From: Lunularia cruciata
Lineage: Eukaryota > Streptophyta > Marchantiopsida > Lunulariales > Lunulariaceae
Assembly: GCA_948567375.1 (NCBI GenBank)
Contig: OX419762.1
Span: 57,368,841-57,432,840 of the forward strand
Reading direction: 5' to 3'
DNA length: 64,000 nt
The translations under genes were made by a program, and so were the position numbers. How positions within the stretch are numbered: position 1 is the first letter of the stretch; each line of letters opens with the position of its first letter. The notes beneath the pieces were generated by a model, which made no database searches, was not told where the DNA came from, and worked only from the letters and a program-made list of their open reading frames with translations. Below, one piece after another: positions 1 to 12,550 of this stretch.

Positions 1-118
1 ACTCTCGCTCCTTCACTCTGAACAGTCTCTCATTCACTTTGTCCAATCTCTCATTCGCTTTGTCCAGTCTCTCATTTACTCAGCCCAGTCTCTCATTCAC
101 TCTGCCCAGTCTCCCCTT
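1..118. repeat. 21-bp tandem repeat, about 5 copies
   Basis: A 21-base unit of the form TTGTCCAGTCTCTCATTCACT repeats about five times with one to four changes per copy. The plus strand is pyrimidine-rich. The array probably continues left of the window. It does not match the 81-bp satellite that follows. Confidence 0.85.
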
Positions 119-505
119 CATGAGAATTCTTCACTATTACATTTGCAACAACACATCCTCTACATTCAAAATTCATTCCACGTCCACCTCTTCACAACAA
201 ACATTCTTCATTCAAGATTTGCTCTCCTATCAACATTCTTACAATAAACATCCTTCCACATTCAAAATCATTCCATGTCCAGCCAGAGCAACCCTAACAC
301 AAATCTACCATGTCATTGGCTACTGCTCAGGGAATCCAACCTTCAAAATCTCTCCTATCTTGTGCAAGGCAAAGTCAGACTCTCAATTTTCTTCTCCTTC
401 TCTCGCCTTAGTTCAGTCCTTCCTGTAGATTTCAACTCCTTCTCTTCTCCACTATTCCAAATCAATGACCAAGCAAAACTCAAAAATATCCTGCTCCTTT
501 GAATT
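119..505. other. degenerate pyrimidine-rich spacer
   Basis: Weakly repetitive CATTC/TTCAAAAT-rich DNA lies between the two tandem arrays. Open plus-strand frames exist because the strand is poor in A and G, but no protein family is recognisable and nothing looks genic. Confidence 0.5.
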
Positions 506-2180
506 TCTTTCTGCTCCTGTCACAGCCCTAAGGCATTTTCAAAAATCCTTCAACCTTCAAGACACTCACTCAGATTTCAAAAATTCCTTTCCCTGGTCCA
601 AGCACAGCCTAAGGCATCTTGAAAATCTTTCAGCCTTCAAGACACTCACTCAGATTTCGAAATTTCATCTCCTGGTCCAAGCACAACCCTAAGGCATCTC
701 AAAAAATCCTTCAGCCCTGCAAGAGTCCCCCTCAACTTTCAAAAATTCCTTCCCTTGGTCCAAGCACAGCCCTAAGGCATCTCAAAAATCCTTCAGCCTT
801 CAAGACACTCACTCAGATTTTGAAAATTCCTTCCCCTGGTCTAAGCACAGCCCTAAGGCATTTTGAAAATTCCTTCAGCCCTGCAAGAGTTCCCCTCAAC
901 TTTCAAAAATTCCTTCCCCTAGTCCAAGCACAACCTAAGGCATCTCGAAAATCCTTCAGCCTTCAAGACACTCACTCAGATTTTAAAAATTCCTTCCCTT
1001 GGTCTAAACACAGCCCTAAGGCATTTTGAAAAATCCTTCAGCCCTGCAAGAGTTCCCCTCAACTTTCAAAAATTCCTTCCCCTGGTCCAAGCACAACCTA
1101 AGGCATCTCAAAAATCCTTCAGCCTTCAAGACACTCACTCAGATTTCAAAAATTCCTCCCCTTGGTCTAAGCACAGCCCTAAGGCATTTTGAAAAATCCT
1201 TCAGCCTTGCAAGAGTTCCTCTCAACTTTCAAAAATTCCTTCCCCTGGTCCAAGCACAGCCCTAAGGCATCTCAAAAATCCTTCAGCCTTCAAGACACTC
1301 ACTCAGATTTTGAAAATTCCTTCCCTCGGTCTAAGCACAGCCCTAAGGCATCTCAAAAAATCCTTCAGCCTTGCAAGAGTTCCCCTCAACTTTCAAAAAT
1401 TCCTCCCCCTGGTCCAAGCACAGCCCTAAGGCATCTCGAAAATCCTTCAGCCTTCAAGACACTCACTTAGATTTCAAAAATTCCTTCCCATGGTCTAAGC
1501 ACAGCCCTAAGGCATTTTGAAAATTCCTTCAGCCCTGCAAGAGTTCCCCTCAACTTTCAAAAATTCCTTCCCCTGGTCCAAGCACAACCTAAGGCATCTC
1601 GAAAAGCCTTCAGCCTTCAAGACACTCACTCAGATTTCAAAAATTCCTTCCCCTGGTCTAAGCATAGCCCTAAGGCATTTTGAAAACTCCTTCAGCCTTG
1701 CAAGAGTTCCCCTCAACTTTCAAAAATTCCTTCCCCTGGTCCAAGCACAACCTAAGGCATCTCAAAAATCCTTCAGCCTTCAAGACACTCACTCAGATTT
1801 TGAAAATTCCTTCCCTTGGTCTAAGCACAGCCCTAAGGCATTTTGAAAAATCATTCAGCCCTGCAAGAGTTCCCCTCAACTTTCAAAAATTCCTTACCCT
1901 GGTCCAAGCACAGCCCTAAAGCATCTCGAAAATCCTTCAGCCTTCAAGACACTCACTCAGATTTTAAAAATTCCTTCCCTTGGTCCAAGCACAGCCTAAG
2001 GCATCTCAAAATCCTTCAGCCTTCAAGACACTCACTCAGATTTCAAATTTTCATCTCTTGGTCCAAGCACAACCCTAAGGCATTTCAAAAATCTTTCAGC
2101 CCTCAATATTCTCCTGCAAACTTTGAAAATTCACCCAATGGTCCTATCTCAGACCTTTGGCATCTCAAAAATCCTTCCCC
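506..2180. repeat. 81-bp satellite with 162-bp dimeric order
   Basis: The motif CCTAAGGCAT recurs about every 81 bases, giving roughly 20 monomers. Two monomer types are visible: one carries CAAGACACTCACTCAG (A), the other CAAGAGTTCCCCTCAAC (B). From about 640 to 1945 they alternate strictly A-B, so the working unit is a 162-bp dimer. Both ends of the array carry A-A instead, and the last units near 2100-2180 are strongly degraded. Because 81 is a multiple of three, long plus-strand reading frames run through the array in all three frames. That is expected from the period and is not evidence of a protein. Confidence 0.9.
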
Positions 2181-2649
2181 TGCTCTTGTCTCAACAGAAG
2201 GCCTTTTTTCCCTAAATCTCTCTTCCTTCACTCCCTTTGTCTAGAACCCTTTCCACTCAAAAAATTCTCTCCTTCCGAGCTGAGTTCCTTCGCTGTCCTC
2301 TAACTTTTTCCTGCTGTTTTCCCCCCAAACCTTTCATTGTCACAACTCCTCTAAAGCCTCCCAAGTATTTCCAACTCAAAGACTCCTTTTTGCTCCTCCT
2401 CTAAGGAAAATACTCCTTCATTCCAATAACGTAAAACAGAACCTGAGCTAGTGTAACCCAAAATTATTTCTTGGCTCCAGCCACATTTAAAGACTCCTTG
2501 AGCTAATAACACCATAACTTTTTCAGGCTTCACAATAATATAGGAAATATCTCCTACAGCAAGGTAGCATAAAACTACACTTGAGACATATTGACATAAA
2601 TCCATGTTCCTTACAACATCTAGAAGAGAAAAAGAAAATTTATCACACC
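2181..2649. other. unassigned spacer
   Basis: DNA between the satellite and an integrase fragment. An 84-codon minus-strand frame (2351-2605) is open but matches nothing I recognise and has no domain signature. I see no repeat or RNA gene here. Confidence 0.4.
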
Positions 2650-2811
2650 AAAAGCCTCAAGGGTACACGTGGGCTATTTTCCCAATGACAACGCCCTACC
2701 ACCAAGGAGGTGACCGCTCCACAACTAGCTCAATTATACTTAGATGCAGTCTTTGCTCACCATGGCTTGTCTAGAGTACTCATCACCGATAGAGGCACCC
2801 AATTCACCAAT
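2650..2811 (+). mobile_element. Ty3/Gypsy integrase fragment
   Basis: The plus strand encodes a short stretch with HHGLSRVLITDRGTQFT, the catalytic-core region around the second aspartate of a Ty3/Gypsy integrase of chromovirus-like type. Only about 160 bases survive, with no other part of the element nearby. It abuts the solo LTR that follows but lies on the opposite strand, so it belongs to a different, old insertion. Confidence 0.75.
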
Positions 2812-2842
2812 TGAAAATTCACCCAATTCACCCAATTGAAAA

Positions 2843-5800
2843 TGAATTATTTTATGTTTAACTTCTTGGGCAATATCATTCCCAAAAGAATATCATGTTA
2901 CTATAATGAATGATACTACAAAATACTAAGCAATGTATTTTCTTATGTGCTATAATTTCAAATCCAAGGGATTCCTAAGAAGAGGTGGGTTCATTTGGAA
3001 TGAAGGTCACTTTGTTCTAGAGCCTCTTTGTCACCAATTGTATGTCAAACTACCATGGTAAGGTTCATAGGAGCTACAATTCATAAAATACTCCCGCCAC
3101 GAGTCATACAAAATGCAGCCCACTACCGCATGGCACGAAGGAAGTCTAATAACTTTGCAAAATAGATCAGGTGAGAGAGATTTCAGAATTTACATTACTC
3201 TTAAGAGTATGACCATAATACCATGTTCTACCCTTCCCAAAAGGCACAAGGTAATGGGAGTCAAAAACAATTTGTGCTACTTATCTGAAAGTGTTACTTA
3301 ACAAGATGTTGCTGGGGCCATGCAGACCTATTTCCATATTGTTCTTGTTTCATGCCAAACTTCTAGGGATCTATACTCTAGTTCTGCATGAATGCACCAT
3401 CACATTCTAGTGCTTGCATTTTTACCTCAGGGTTTGTCACTCCTAAATCAATTGAGCATGCAATCATTCATATAGAGGGCAGACCAATACACATACACCA
3501 ACTCATGAGTCTTGATGGTATAAAATTTGTATTTACTTGGAAAAGAAGAATGCACCAAATGGACCCAATGAACATCAAGACTAAGCCTTTTATACATTTA
3601 CTACTTGTTGTGGAAAGATTTAATGGCTACAATGGATGGAAATTTCCTAAGTTCATCTAAATAGCTCAATCTAGATCATATCTTATCCTAAACCTAAACC
3701 TAATGGTAGGTAACCATGGCTATAATCAACCTAGTCAGGGATCACCCACCAATAACAAACTAACTACATATCGGTCTACCCTAGGTATCTATTTACAAGT
3801 TATGTACATCTACAAACTCCCTAAGGCTACAATTACAAAGATGTTTGTACAAAATAATATCTCATTGGTAGACAATGAAAATGACCACAACTATCTTTAT
3901 AAGATAATGCTTTTGTTGTTATTCCTTAGCAAGAGGGGCTGATGATGCTTGGGCTAAACTCAACCCCCTTGCAGATGTGAAAATGGTCTAAGGGCTCCTT
4001 CTGATATTCTTCTACAATTTCTTAAATTTGGTCTAAGTCTCCTCAAACTTGACATTAGTGTAGCTTTGGAGTTTTGTAAACAACAATTTGAGTTGCTCAT
4101 TTGAGTATGTCTTCTTCTCTAATGCATCATTTAAGTGCACAAATCCGTTGTCTTTTTTGTTGGGAGGTCTTGTTAGCCATGCACTCCAATTGGCTAAGTT
4201 ACTGGGTGGTCATATGACCAATAGTCATGAGCAGCCCTGATTGGTTCTTCTCTAGTTTGGTTTGTTTTGCTCTCAATTTGTTGGTGATCTCCTTATAAAT
4301 CTGCTTGTGTTGCTCCAACACTTTCTCTTGTTGTCATTGAGCTTGGTAGATAGGTTGGAGATGTGGAGGTCTGTTAGCTCCTTTAGATTGTTGCATTTGG
4401 TCTCCATAGTGTTTGCTCCTACCTAGGCAGTTTCTAGCTCACTTCATAGCCCTACAAGTTTATCTTCTCAATTTTGTATATCCTCCTCTTGTTGAGTTCT
4501 TTGATGGAAGACCTACATGCTCTAATTGTCAACCTCCTTTTTTAAGCCTTGGATCAACTTTTCATACTCCTCTTGTTATTTTAGTTCCTTGCTTTGGAAC
4601 TCCTCTAGGTGCTCCTCACGTTCCTTGTCCTTCTCGTTGGTCTTGGTTTGGACCAAGTGATATAAGTGGCAAGTGAGGGCTATTAAATCCTTTATCTCTA
4701 GATCTAGCTTATGATATATGGGAAAAAGTTCTTCCAACTCTTCCATTGCTGGTATCAAGGTCTGACTGGAGTAGGCCACAATTAGCCTAGGCAAAGAATT
4801 GCCATCCTTGCCCAATTGTCTTTGTAGAGCCTACTTTTTTTTGGGTGTAGGATTGTTGTTGTGTTTAAGGACAATCATCTTATTTTCTTTGCAAGCCAAG
4901 GCTGCTTCCTCATTCTTGCATGCTTCATTGTTGTTAGTTGGGGGTGTTGCATTGGTGATGACATTATCTTTGCCCGCTTGTTCTTCCCATACTAGGGACA
5001 ATAGGGTTTGTCTTGCAAGTAATGTTGGACTTTGGCATGATATCCCCATCTCATTGTCATTAGTACCCTTGAGGACATCTACCACCCGGGCAAGTTTGTT
5101 TCATCTTCCATACCATTTTGTAGCACAAAGTTTCCCTCTTGTTAGGGACCAAAGTGAAGAGTGTGGTCCTTGTTGGGAGAACAAATTTTGCAATTGACCT
5201 CTTCTTCTTGTCTATTGGAAGCATTTCATTTTTGTTAAGTGGGAGCAATGATTGTGCTTTGTTGTTTGGTCCTTCTTCTCCTTCGTCCATGGTTGGAGAT
5301 AAAGTTTGCATAAAGGACTCCTCATTCTCCAACTTTGTTCTTTGAGAAATTTTGACAACTTATTTGTTAGTTGTCTCTTGTCCTTGCAATAGACATTGCT
5401 CCTAAGTTGGCTTGTACAATGTGGTTTTAATCCCGCTATCCTTTGATAGATATTCTAGCTCTTGAGGTCATTTTCATTTCTTGGAAGCTTGGAATTTTTT
5501 TTGAGCCACTAGAGTCTTTTGTCAAATCATAATGGAGGTGTATGTCTTGATCACTCATACAAACTTCCCAGTTCTAGCACATTCTTTGTCTGCTTTGTGG
5601 CCTTTATTGATCTCCTTTGGGACGTTGGGGTCTCCGTTGAAGTAAGCTGGATGATGTAGGTGGGATAGGAACTTATCCTTCTCCTTGTCCACCAATAGGT
5701 TCATATTGATGGAGAATTGAACAATGAAGGAGGCACAATAGTGGTAGAACCTTCCGTCATGTCCTCTAGTAGCTCAATGACTTGCTCACAAAACATCATG

Positions 5801-7066
5801 ATCCAACTAATCAGATTTTGCTTGTGTATGAGCCAAAAAAGATAGCCTGGTTTTGGTTTTCTAGTTTGTTTGTTTGGAATGAAACATTCACATTATTGCT
5901 TTGGTGATTGTGCATTGAGTAGGGTCCTTCATATCTTTGATCTTATACTCATTTGTGGAGTTACCTCCTACAAATGAATCATCAATTCTCTACTTCAATT
6001 TGTTGTTGGGACTGACATGCAAGGTATTGATATGAATTTCCCTAAAAAAGGAGCAATTTTCACCTAACATCCATTGCCAATGAGCCTCCATCCACATCAT
6101 GAGACATCCTTGTAATGACTTCTTATGTAGATTTTTGGTGTTATTGCAAATTTCTTGCAATGTAGCCCCATCCGCAAGACCCCAATCCCATAGCAAGAAG
6201 TCCATCTTATTTTTCTTGATATAGTTAGTCTGAAAATATAATCCCTACTTAGAAATTTCAAATGTTTGCTCATAATTTCCACCACCTCGCCTCACTTTGA
6301 TTCCTCTCTCAAGAGTTTGTCCCATCTTGGCTGAATATTCAATTTCATGCAATAATGTGATTCCCACTTTGTTTTATGATTTTGCATCTTAAGCTCATAA
6401 TAGTGTCGACACAATTTGGCAATCCATGTTGGAAATTGCTTGCACAAGGTCACAAGAGATAGCGGTTGTGGAGAGAGAAATGCAAGAAGTAGAAAGGAAA
6501 TCTGAAAACTTAAAACTGAAACTATAGAAAGATTCACCTTGTGGGGTAGAGTTGGCCTTTTTGTAGCACTAATGGGGCGAGATCCATCTTCCATTGTGAT
6601 GGTTGGTGAAGGGCCAAGATTGTCCATTGTACGCATGAGACCAAGCATGAAATGGTCATCGATGGTTCTCTAGCCGGGCACGTGTCTATTGTGTGATCTT
6701 GAAATGGTGGCAGAAATTGACAAAGTTTCATATTTGTCAAAAAGTCATCATGACCCCATCATCCCATAGAATTTTGTGAAGTTGGGGTTTCCTTGTAGTA
6801 GAGTGGTTTCTTTTGTTGGAAAAGCTCCTTTGTAAGCCATGTGGAACAAAAGAAAGAGGGTCAGACTACAAAATGAGTCTGGTTCCATTCTTATTGGGTG
6901 TTTGTGGGGCCCATTTTGTTTAGGCACTCTGCACCTCCATATTGCAGGGTCAAAACTATAGGTAAACCAACCAATACTTCCTAACACCTAAATTAGACTA
7001 TTTACATGAAAGAAAATAACAAAAAGGAACAAAAAAATTGGGGCCCCAAAAAATTGGGTTGTGACA
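2843..7066 (-). mobile_element. solo LTR of a Ty3/Gypsy element, about 4.2 kb
   Basis: This block is collinear with the DNA at 49,713-50,614 plus 58,411-59,909, which is the 3' LTR of the Gypsy element at the right edge. Similarity starts near TGAATT and stops at TTGTGACA (7066), giving TG...CA ends read on the minus strand. No element body lies on either side, so it is a solo LTR or a left-over arm. It is unusually long for a plant LTR. Between about 4300 and 6700 the minus strand has several coding-like open stretches, including a Lys/Glu-rich part near 4576-4815 that looks coiled-coil. No target-site duplication is clear. It is old: the two LTR copies differ at many sites and in length. 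Confidence 0.7.
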
Positions 7067-10000
7067 AGGTTGACTTTATCTAATATTTATGGTTCAAGAT
7101 TCCACTCTAAAATCTCATAGGCTTGGATTGTATTGTAGAAGTCTTTAAATACACTTAACTATAGAGCTACATATAACCTTCTATCTCAATAAAAACTCTA
7201 TGCTACACAAATATCATGTAGTTCTATGCCACTATCTCTTTTAGGATCTGGTTCATGATTTTCTTCCCTCTATTGATATCCTTTTCACCTTCTTCTAAAC
7301 TTCTTTTTATCTTGCTTTCTTTCTTATTTTGTCTTATCTTTATCAAGAAGGTGTATCCTTTCTAAGAGATCTACTTGGTACCAAAGTGATGCAAACACTT
7401 GCCTTGCTGATTTGAAAGGTCAAGTGATTCACTCAAGTCTTACATAGGTCTTGCTTCTTGTTTACATATCCATTATCCTCTTCCTTATGAGTTTCAATTT
7501 ATAAGCTTGTGAAGTGATCATATCCTAGTAATCATTCTCCATGTTGACTAGATTTTCTTTATCTTTGTTTGGCTCTACTACAAGCCTTTTATTTCACTTG
7601 CTAACTATTCAAAAACTTTTAAGTTTCTTTGCACAATATTGGAAAGGTCTTCAATTATTGTACTAGATGGATGTAGTTTGTTAAAGTTGTGAAATTGCTT
7701 GGATAGTGCTTTTTGCACAAATTGAAACATAAGACCAAATATATCCAAAAGACTATAAAGTAAAAGTGGTAGATGTTTCTACCTAAACCTTATGTTCCTT
7801 AATCTTCTTACATACTTATGAATCAACCAAGATATTTTGTTCCTTCTTACCTTGGAAATCTTTGTGTATATTCTTATTTGGCAACACTTCTAATAATTTA
7901 GAAGTGTTACATGCTTCTCTTCATAAAATTCTCCACAATAAGTATAGAGGTGAACTAAATATGAATGTGAAATCATGACAACTATATCTTGGCACATTCT
8001 TTCTATAAAACCTTTAATATGATTACAAATGGTATTGTATAATAATTTATTTCCTTTGTTTTTGGCATCATCAAGAGTTCATGAAGACCTATGTAAATTG
8101 CAATCACTATTTTAGCTCACTTTTTATGGAATGAGTTCTTAGGTGGAAACATAGTCAGCTAATACTACACAAGCAGCTTAGAACTATGGTGGTTATGCAA
8201 CTTGCTTGTAAGGTATCGATGATGCATGGATGTGCACTTTAGGTTTGGATCCATTATGACAATAATATTATGGGATGAGAAGTTGTAAGCCAATTACCAA
8301 AATATAGCTTCCGTGTTTTAGGTTTTGAACGATGATTATGATTTTAGGTTTTGAACGATATAAAGAATACTTGCAATTGGGAGGAAAAGATCTTGCATCA
8401 ATTTTTGCATAGCCGCATATTGATTTCTTCTGAAAAACTTCAACCATCCTCTCTTCTCCAGTTCTTTGCAAATTCTAGATATACCAAAAGTAACTTAAAA
8501 GTCATGTAGCTTAGAGTTTGATATTAGAAATTAGAGGACAGAATGATAAATAAGTGCAATTAGAATAATGAAAAAACATAATGATATGAGAGCAAAGTTC
8601 CTTATAATTTCCACTATATTTTGAAGTAAAGAAATGACCAGTGGATCATAGAAGCAATGAGCTAAAAAGAAACTATATTGGCTTCTTCAAAAATCACCTT
8701 GTATAAATGGCTAGACATGTGGATTTTCCTAAACCTGACCAAATAGGTTTCTCTTGCTATGGTATCATAGATACAACCTCCATTTGCTAAGAAGCTATCA
8801 AGAATATTGAATGGAAATAAACATATAGATCTTGTGTATCCTAAGAGTACTCCTTAACCTTGTGATTTTGACTTTACTATCCTCAAATATCTTTGCAAAC
8901 CCAAAAAAAAAAAACAACAAACCTAAAAAATATATTAATTTACAATATAGCTTTATATACTTGTAGGCCTCTAACGATAAAAACCAATCTAAACTCCTAG
9001 AACCAAATACCATGGATCTCCAAGAAGTATATCCTTTGTATCCTTCAAGACCTCGGAATGCAAAAAATTAAAATAAACTGCTCAAACCTTAATTTTAACC
9101 TAGGTGTTCTTTAACAAATTTAGCGTCCTTATCCTTGAGGCCCCCAAATCGTAAATTTCTACTAATTTAGCCTCCATATTCAAAATAAATACTTTTAAAT
9201 CAACCATTTAAGGTTCCAAAACTGTTTTCTAGAGACCAATAACTAATCATGTGCAAGATTAATCCTTTGTTGCTAATTAAAAGCTCTTGTTGATGACTTC
9301 TTTGCTTTTGTACCTTGTGCTTTGGTGCTTGACTTTTATACAAATATTCTAGGATAATGAAAATAACTATGCCATATAAAATAAAATTTGTTATTTTTTA
9401 TATTTAGAAAATTTCTACATCAGTATCTGATTATAAATTTGTTAATCCTTATACAATTCTGAAATTATGTATGTAATTATAGGTATTCTCAATGGATCTT
9501 ATGGTCAGGACAACAAAATGTAAGATGAAATGTACTCAAAATTACTATCAAATAAATGATGAAATAAAATTATTAAAAAGAAATATAAATAAAATATTTA
9601 ACTGTTATTATTCAACATAATACATATACTTGTGAGTATAAAAACACGGAAGTAAATATGTTTAAATCTTATGCATATATACATACATATTAGAATCACC
9701 AATTGCAATAAGCATGCTACTCTTTTTTATATCCTTTATAATTTGAGATATTTTTATTTCATGTTCATATATATATATTATATATCCCTCTCTCTATATT
9801 ATGCAAGTATGCAACTAAATTATCCATTAATTTTATAACTTAAGTAATGAAATTAGTTTATTGCTATCAACATTGTTAAAACTTAGTAAATTTATAGAGG
9901 GAAGTTTTCTTGGTGGACAACATTTTATTATAAAATTCACACTATTTACATGTAGTCAATTTGCAAAATAGAACTTCTACGAAGATAGAGTTTAGACATA

Positions 10001-10640
10001 AATTTCATGCAAGCATGCATAGGGTATGAGTACAGGTTTTGTCAATTCTCATGGTGATTAAAACCTTCTTCGTGTGAGGTATCTTATGAAGTATATCACT
10101 AATGGTACAATTTCTATGTTAATTGAGGTCTTTCTACCATGCTTTGATTTAACAATTTCTTGATTGCATATTGAAATTTATGTTCAAATTTTAAACGTAT
10201 TGTAATAATACGTTCTTATCAACACTGACTCTAATCTCATTTATTGGTGTGATTTCCTCTAACAAACCTTCTCATTTCCATATAAATATTTTATTTTTAG
10301 TGTTGTGCTAAAAGTAAAAGGATAAATGAAAGTAGATTTTACACTATTCAAGTTTATGAGGACTATGAGAGGGTTCCATATAACGAATGTATGTTTCATA
10401 GATTCATGTATCCGAGCTGGAGAAGAATGCTTAAAGTATATTTACATCAACAGGGAATCAAAATTGAAAAAGTTAAGATAAATAGAAGTTGAGGCAACAA
10501 CATTAACATCTTGTTAGGCTATATATCAATCTAGAAAGTTGCAATGCACCATTAGCTTAGAACAACTAAAAAAGAGTTCATGATTCCCATAATTATTCTA
10601 TTCTTATTTTGAGTTTCTTATACTACTTAGGTATCAGTCC
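7067..10640. other. AT-rich intergenic DNA
   Basis: Low-GC DNA with poly-A/T runs and short AT microsatellites (for example near 9765). Open frames here are short and low-complexity. No coding domain, RNA gene or intact transposon is recognisable. It contains one short perfect hairpin at 7883-7908. Confidence 0.5.
7883..7908. repeat. perfect 11-bp inverted repeat
   Basis: AACACTTCTAA and TTAGAAGTGTT pair perfectly across a 4-base loop (TAAT). Confidence 0.8.
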
Positions 10641-10674
10641 ATTATAATAAGTTGACCTTGGAGAACGGAAGGAC

Positions 10675-11166
10675 TCAAGGAATAGAACAACTATTCACAC
10701 ACTTAACAGCACATACATACACAAAAGAGAAGTATGCTGGTGATAACGTTACAACATGGAGAGATCTTTTTCCCAAGCTTTCTAAAGAACGAATGTAAAG
10801 TAGACCCCTTTTCAAAATGATCCTGGAGATTTCGATAATGAGCATGTGCCAGACATCGAGACAGGCTGAGGTGATGTAAAGGTAAAGTACGATGACGGAG
10901 TAAAGGTGCATAAGACCTTTCCGATATAAAGTGCAGTTTACCGAACTTAAGACAGGAACACCGAATCCGTTCGCATGCTGTACTGAAAAGGAAAACTGCC
11001 ATTGAAGCTTGAAACAATTGGAGGCCAGCTTGTCTTCTACAGGATGGCATCTTACCGTCTTGGAATACTGAAGCAATGTGATCTCCTGCATCAGGTTGTA
11101 CTTGCTTACGTGGTCCTGGACCCGGACATCATCGGTGGAACTAGGTTCAGTTGTGTCCACATGCAA
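10675..11166 (-). other. open frame of 163 codons, unassigned
   Basis: A minus-strand frame open for 163 codons in a stretch of higher GC than its surroundings. The C-terminal half is hydrophobic. I recognise no domain, and a competing open frame overlaps it. It could be an exon or pseudogene fragment, or chance. No splice sites, promoter or neighbouring exons support it. Confidence 0.15.
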
Positions 11167-11954
11167 TAGAGATGGCAGAGTTTCTTGTACTTAGCATTGT
11201 AGAATAATTTCTTGTACTTTGGCAGTTCATATCTTCAAATTTTAGGTACTCAAATCAGCCGCGATGGGTACGTCCTCAATCTCCCTTCCTCCTTTGCAGT
11301 TGAGATGAAGAAAACGCCTTGAACTTTCAAGGCATCTTTAGTAAGTGCCACGCATAACTCGAGAGAACGTTAAGGTGAGAGGATATTGAAGACATATTCA
11401 AGATGCTAGAATATCAACTTGAGTCTACCCTCACGGGATCATTACTCCTGGGTGTGGAACTTTGAAGTAGCACACTCAGTATTTGGGGGTATAAGTATTC
11501 GGAGAAGAATTACAGAAGGTCCAAAACACTTCAGTATTGATGGCAACCTAGCGAATCCTTTCCATACATTTACAGCCGACTCTCTCTAATCATTATTTTC
11601 TCTAAGAGTTATAGCTTTCATACTCGTGTCGGTGACCAAGGAAAATCGTTAGAAGATTATGCTTTTCCTGAAAATGTTTTACCCCAAATCAATTCTGTCC
11701 CCCAAAGGCTACTTGTGAGTAATTTCAAAATAAAAATTCCCAGGACTATCAAAATAACCGTTTACAAACACTAGAGTACATTACTTTTTTACCTTCCTTA
11801 ACTGTGCTATGATTTTCGTGTAGGGTGTTATCTTTTCCGTTGTACCACATTGAACGATACATGAGTAATAACACGGATGACAGGGTTATCTGTTTTCAAT
11901 GGTACAGCAGGTCGAGTAATATCTACTTAGTAATATGAGTATTGACTGGTGGTG

Positions 11955-12290
11955 AAAACATAATTAGTTATATTGTTTATAACTACTTGAATTGAGTAAA
12001 ATTATTTAACCATGACTTTAAATATGACTATTCACCTCAGATATATTGAGAAGGTTTGAGGACATAATGTACTATTAGTAATTGAGGGGCAAAGTGAACT
12101 TCAAGTTCAACTACTTTTCACCAATTAAATTGAGTTAAATATTTACCTCTGACTTAAAAGGTATGATTATTTTAATATGAAGAACATAATCAGTTAACCT
12201 ATTTACTACTACTTGAATCGAGCAGACTTATTTAACCATGGTTTAATATAATAGTTACAATCAGTTATTGAGAAGCTTTGAGGAAATATC
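11955..12290. repeat. three degenerate direct repeats, about 114 bp
   Basis: The segment around ACTACTTGAATTGAG, followed by TTATTTAACCATG and TATTGAGAAG..TTTGAGGA, occurs near 11,980 and again near 12,210. A more diverged copy lies between them near 12,110. Spacing is about 114 bases. The sequence is non-coding and AT-rich. Confidence 0.65.
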
Positions 12291-12529
12291 GCATCAAAAC
12301 CAATCTACACTTTTTTAGATTCAACTTCAGTGTCAAGAGTAAGTTAACTATTACAACAAACAGTGTAGTTTGAGTATCTTGAATATGAAATGGTAAGATT
12401 CGACAAGCCAATGTAGTTTTTAACAGTCCACCATACTTGATGTATATTTGAATATCAGAAGTATGTCTCTACTTTCTTCAATTGTTATTCTCCATAAGTG
12501 CTACCTTTTGAGTTACTCCCGAGCAGGAA

Positions 12530-12550
12530 CACACACAGAGAGAGAGAGAA
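12530..12550. repeat. (AC)n(AG)n microsatellite
   Basis: A short run of AC dinucleotides passes directly into AG dinucleotides. It is a simple sequence repeat. Confidence 0.9.

Noticed and set aside
39-2244. Long plus-strand open frames through the tandem arrays
   Set aside because: They occur in all three frames and follow from a period divisible by three and a strand poor in stop codons. No frame stays open across the whole array, and there is no other coding sign.
3688-3706. CCTAAACCTAAACCTAA, telomere-like
   Set aside because: Only two to three imperfect units, located inside an LTR and present as a variant in the second LTR copy. It is not a telomere or an interstitial telomere array.
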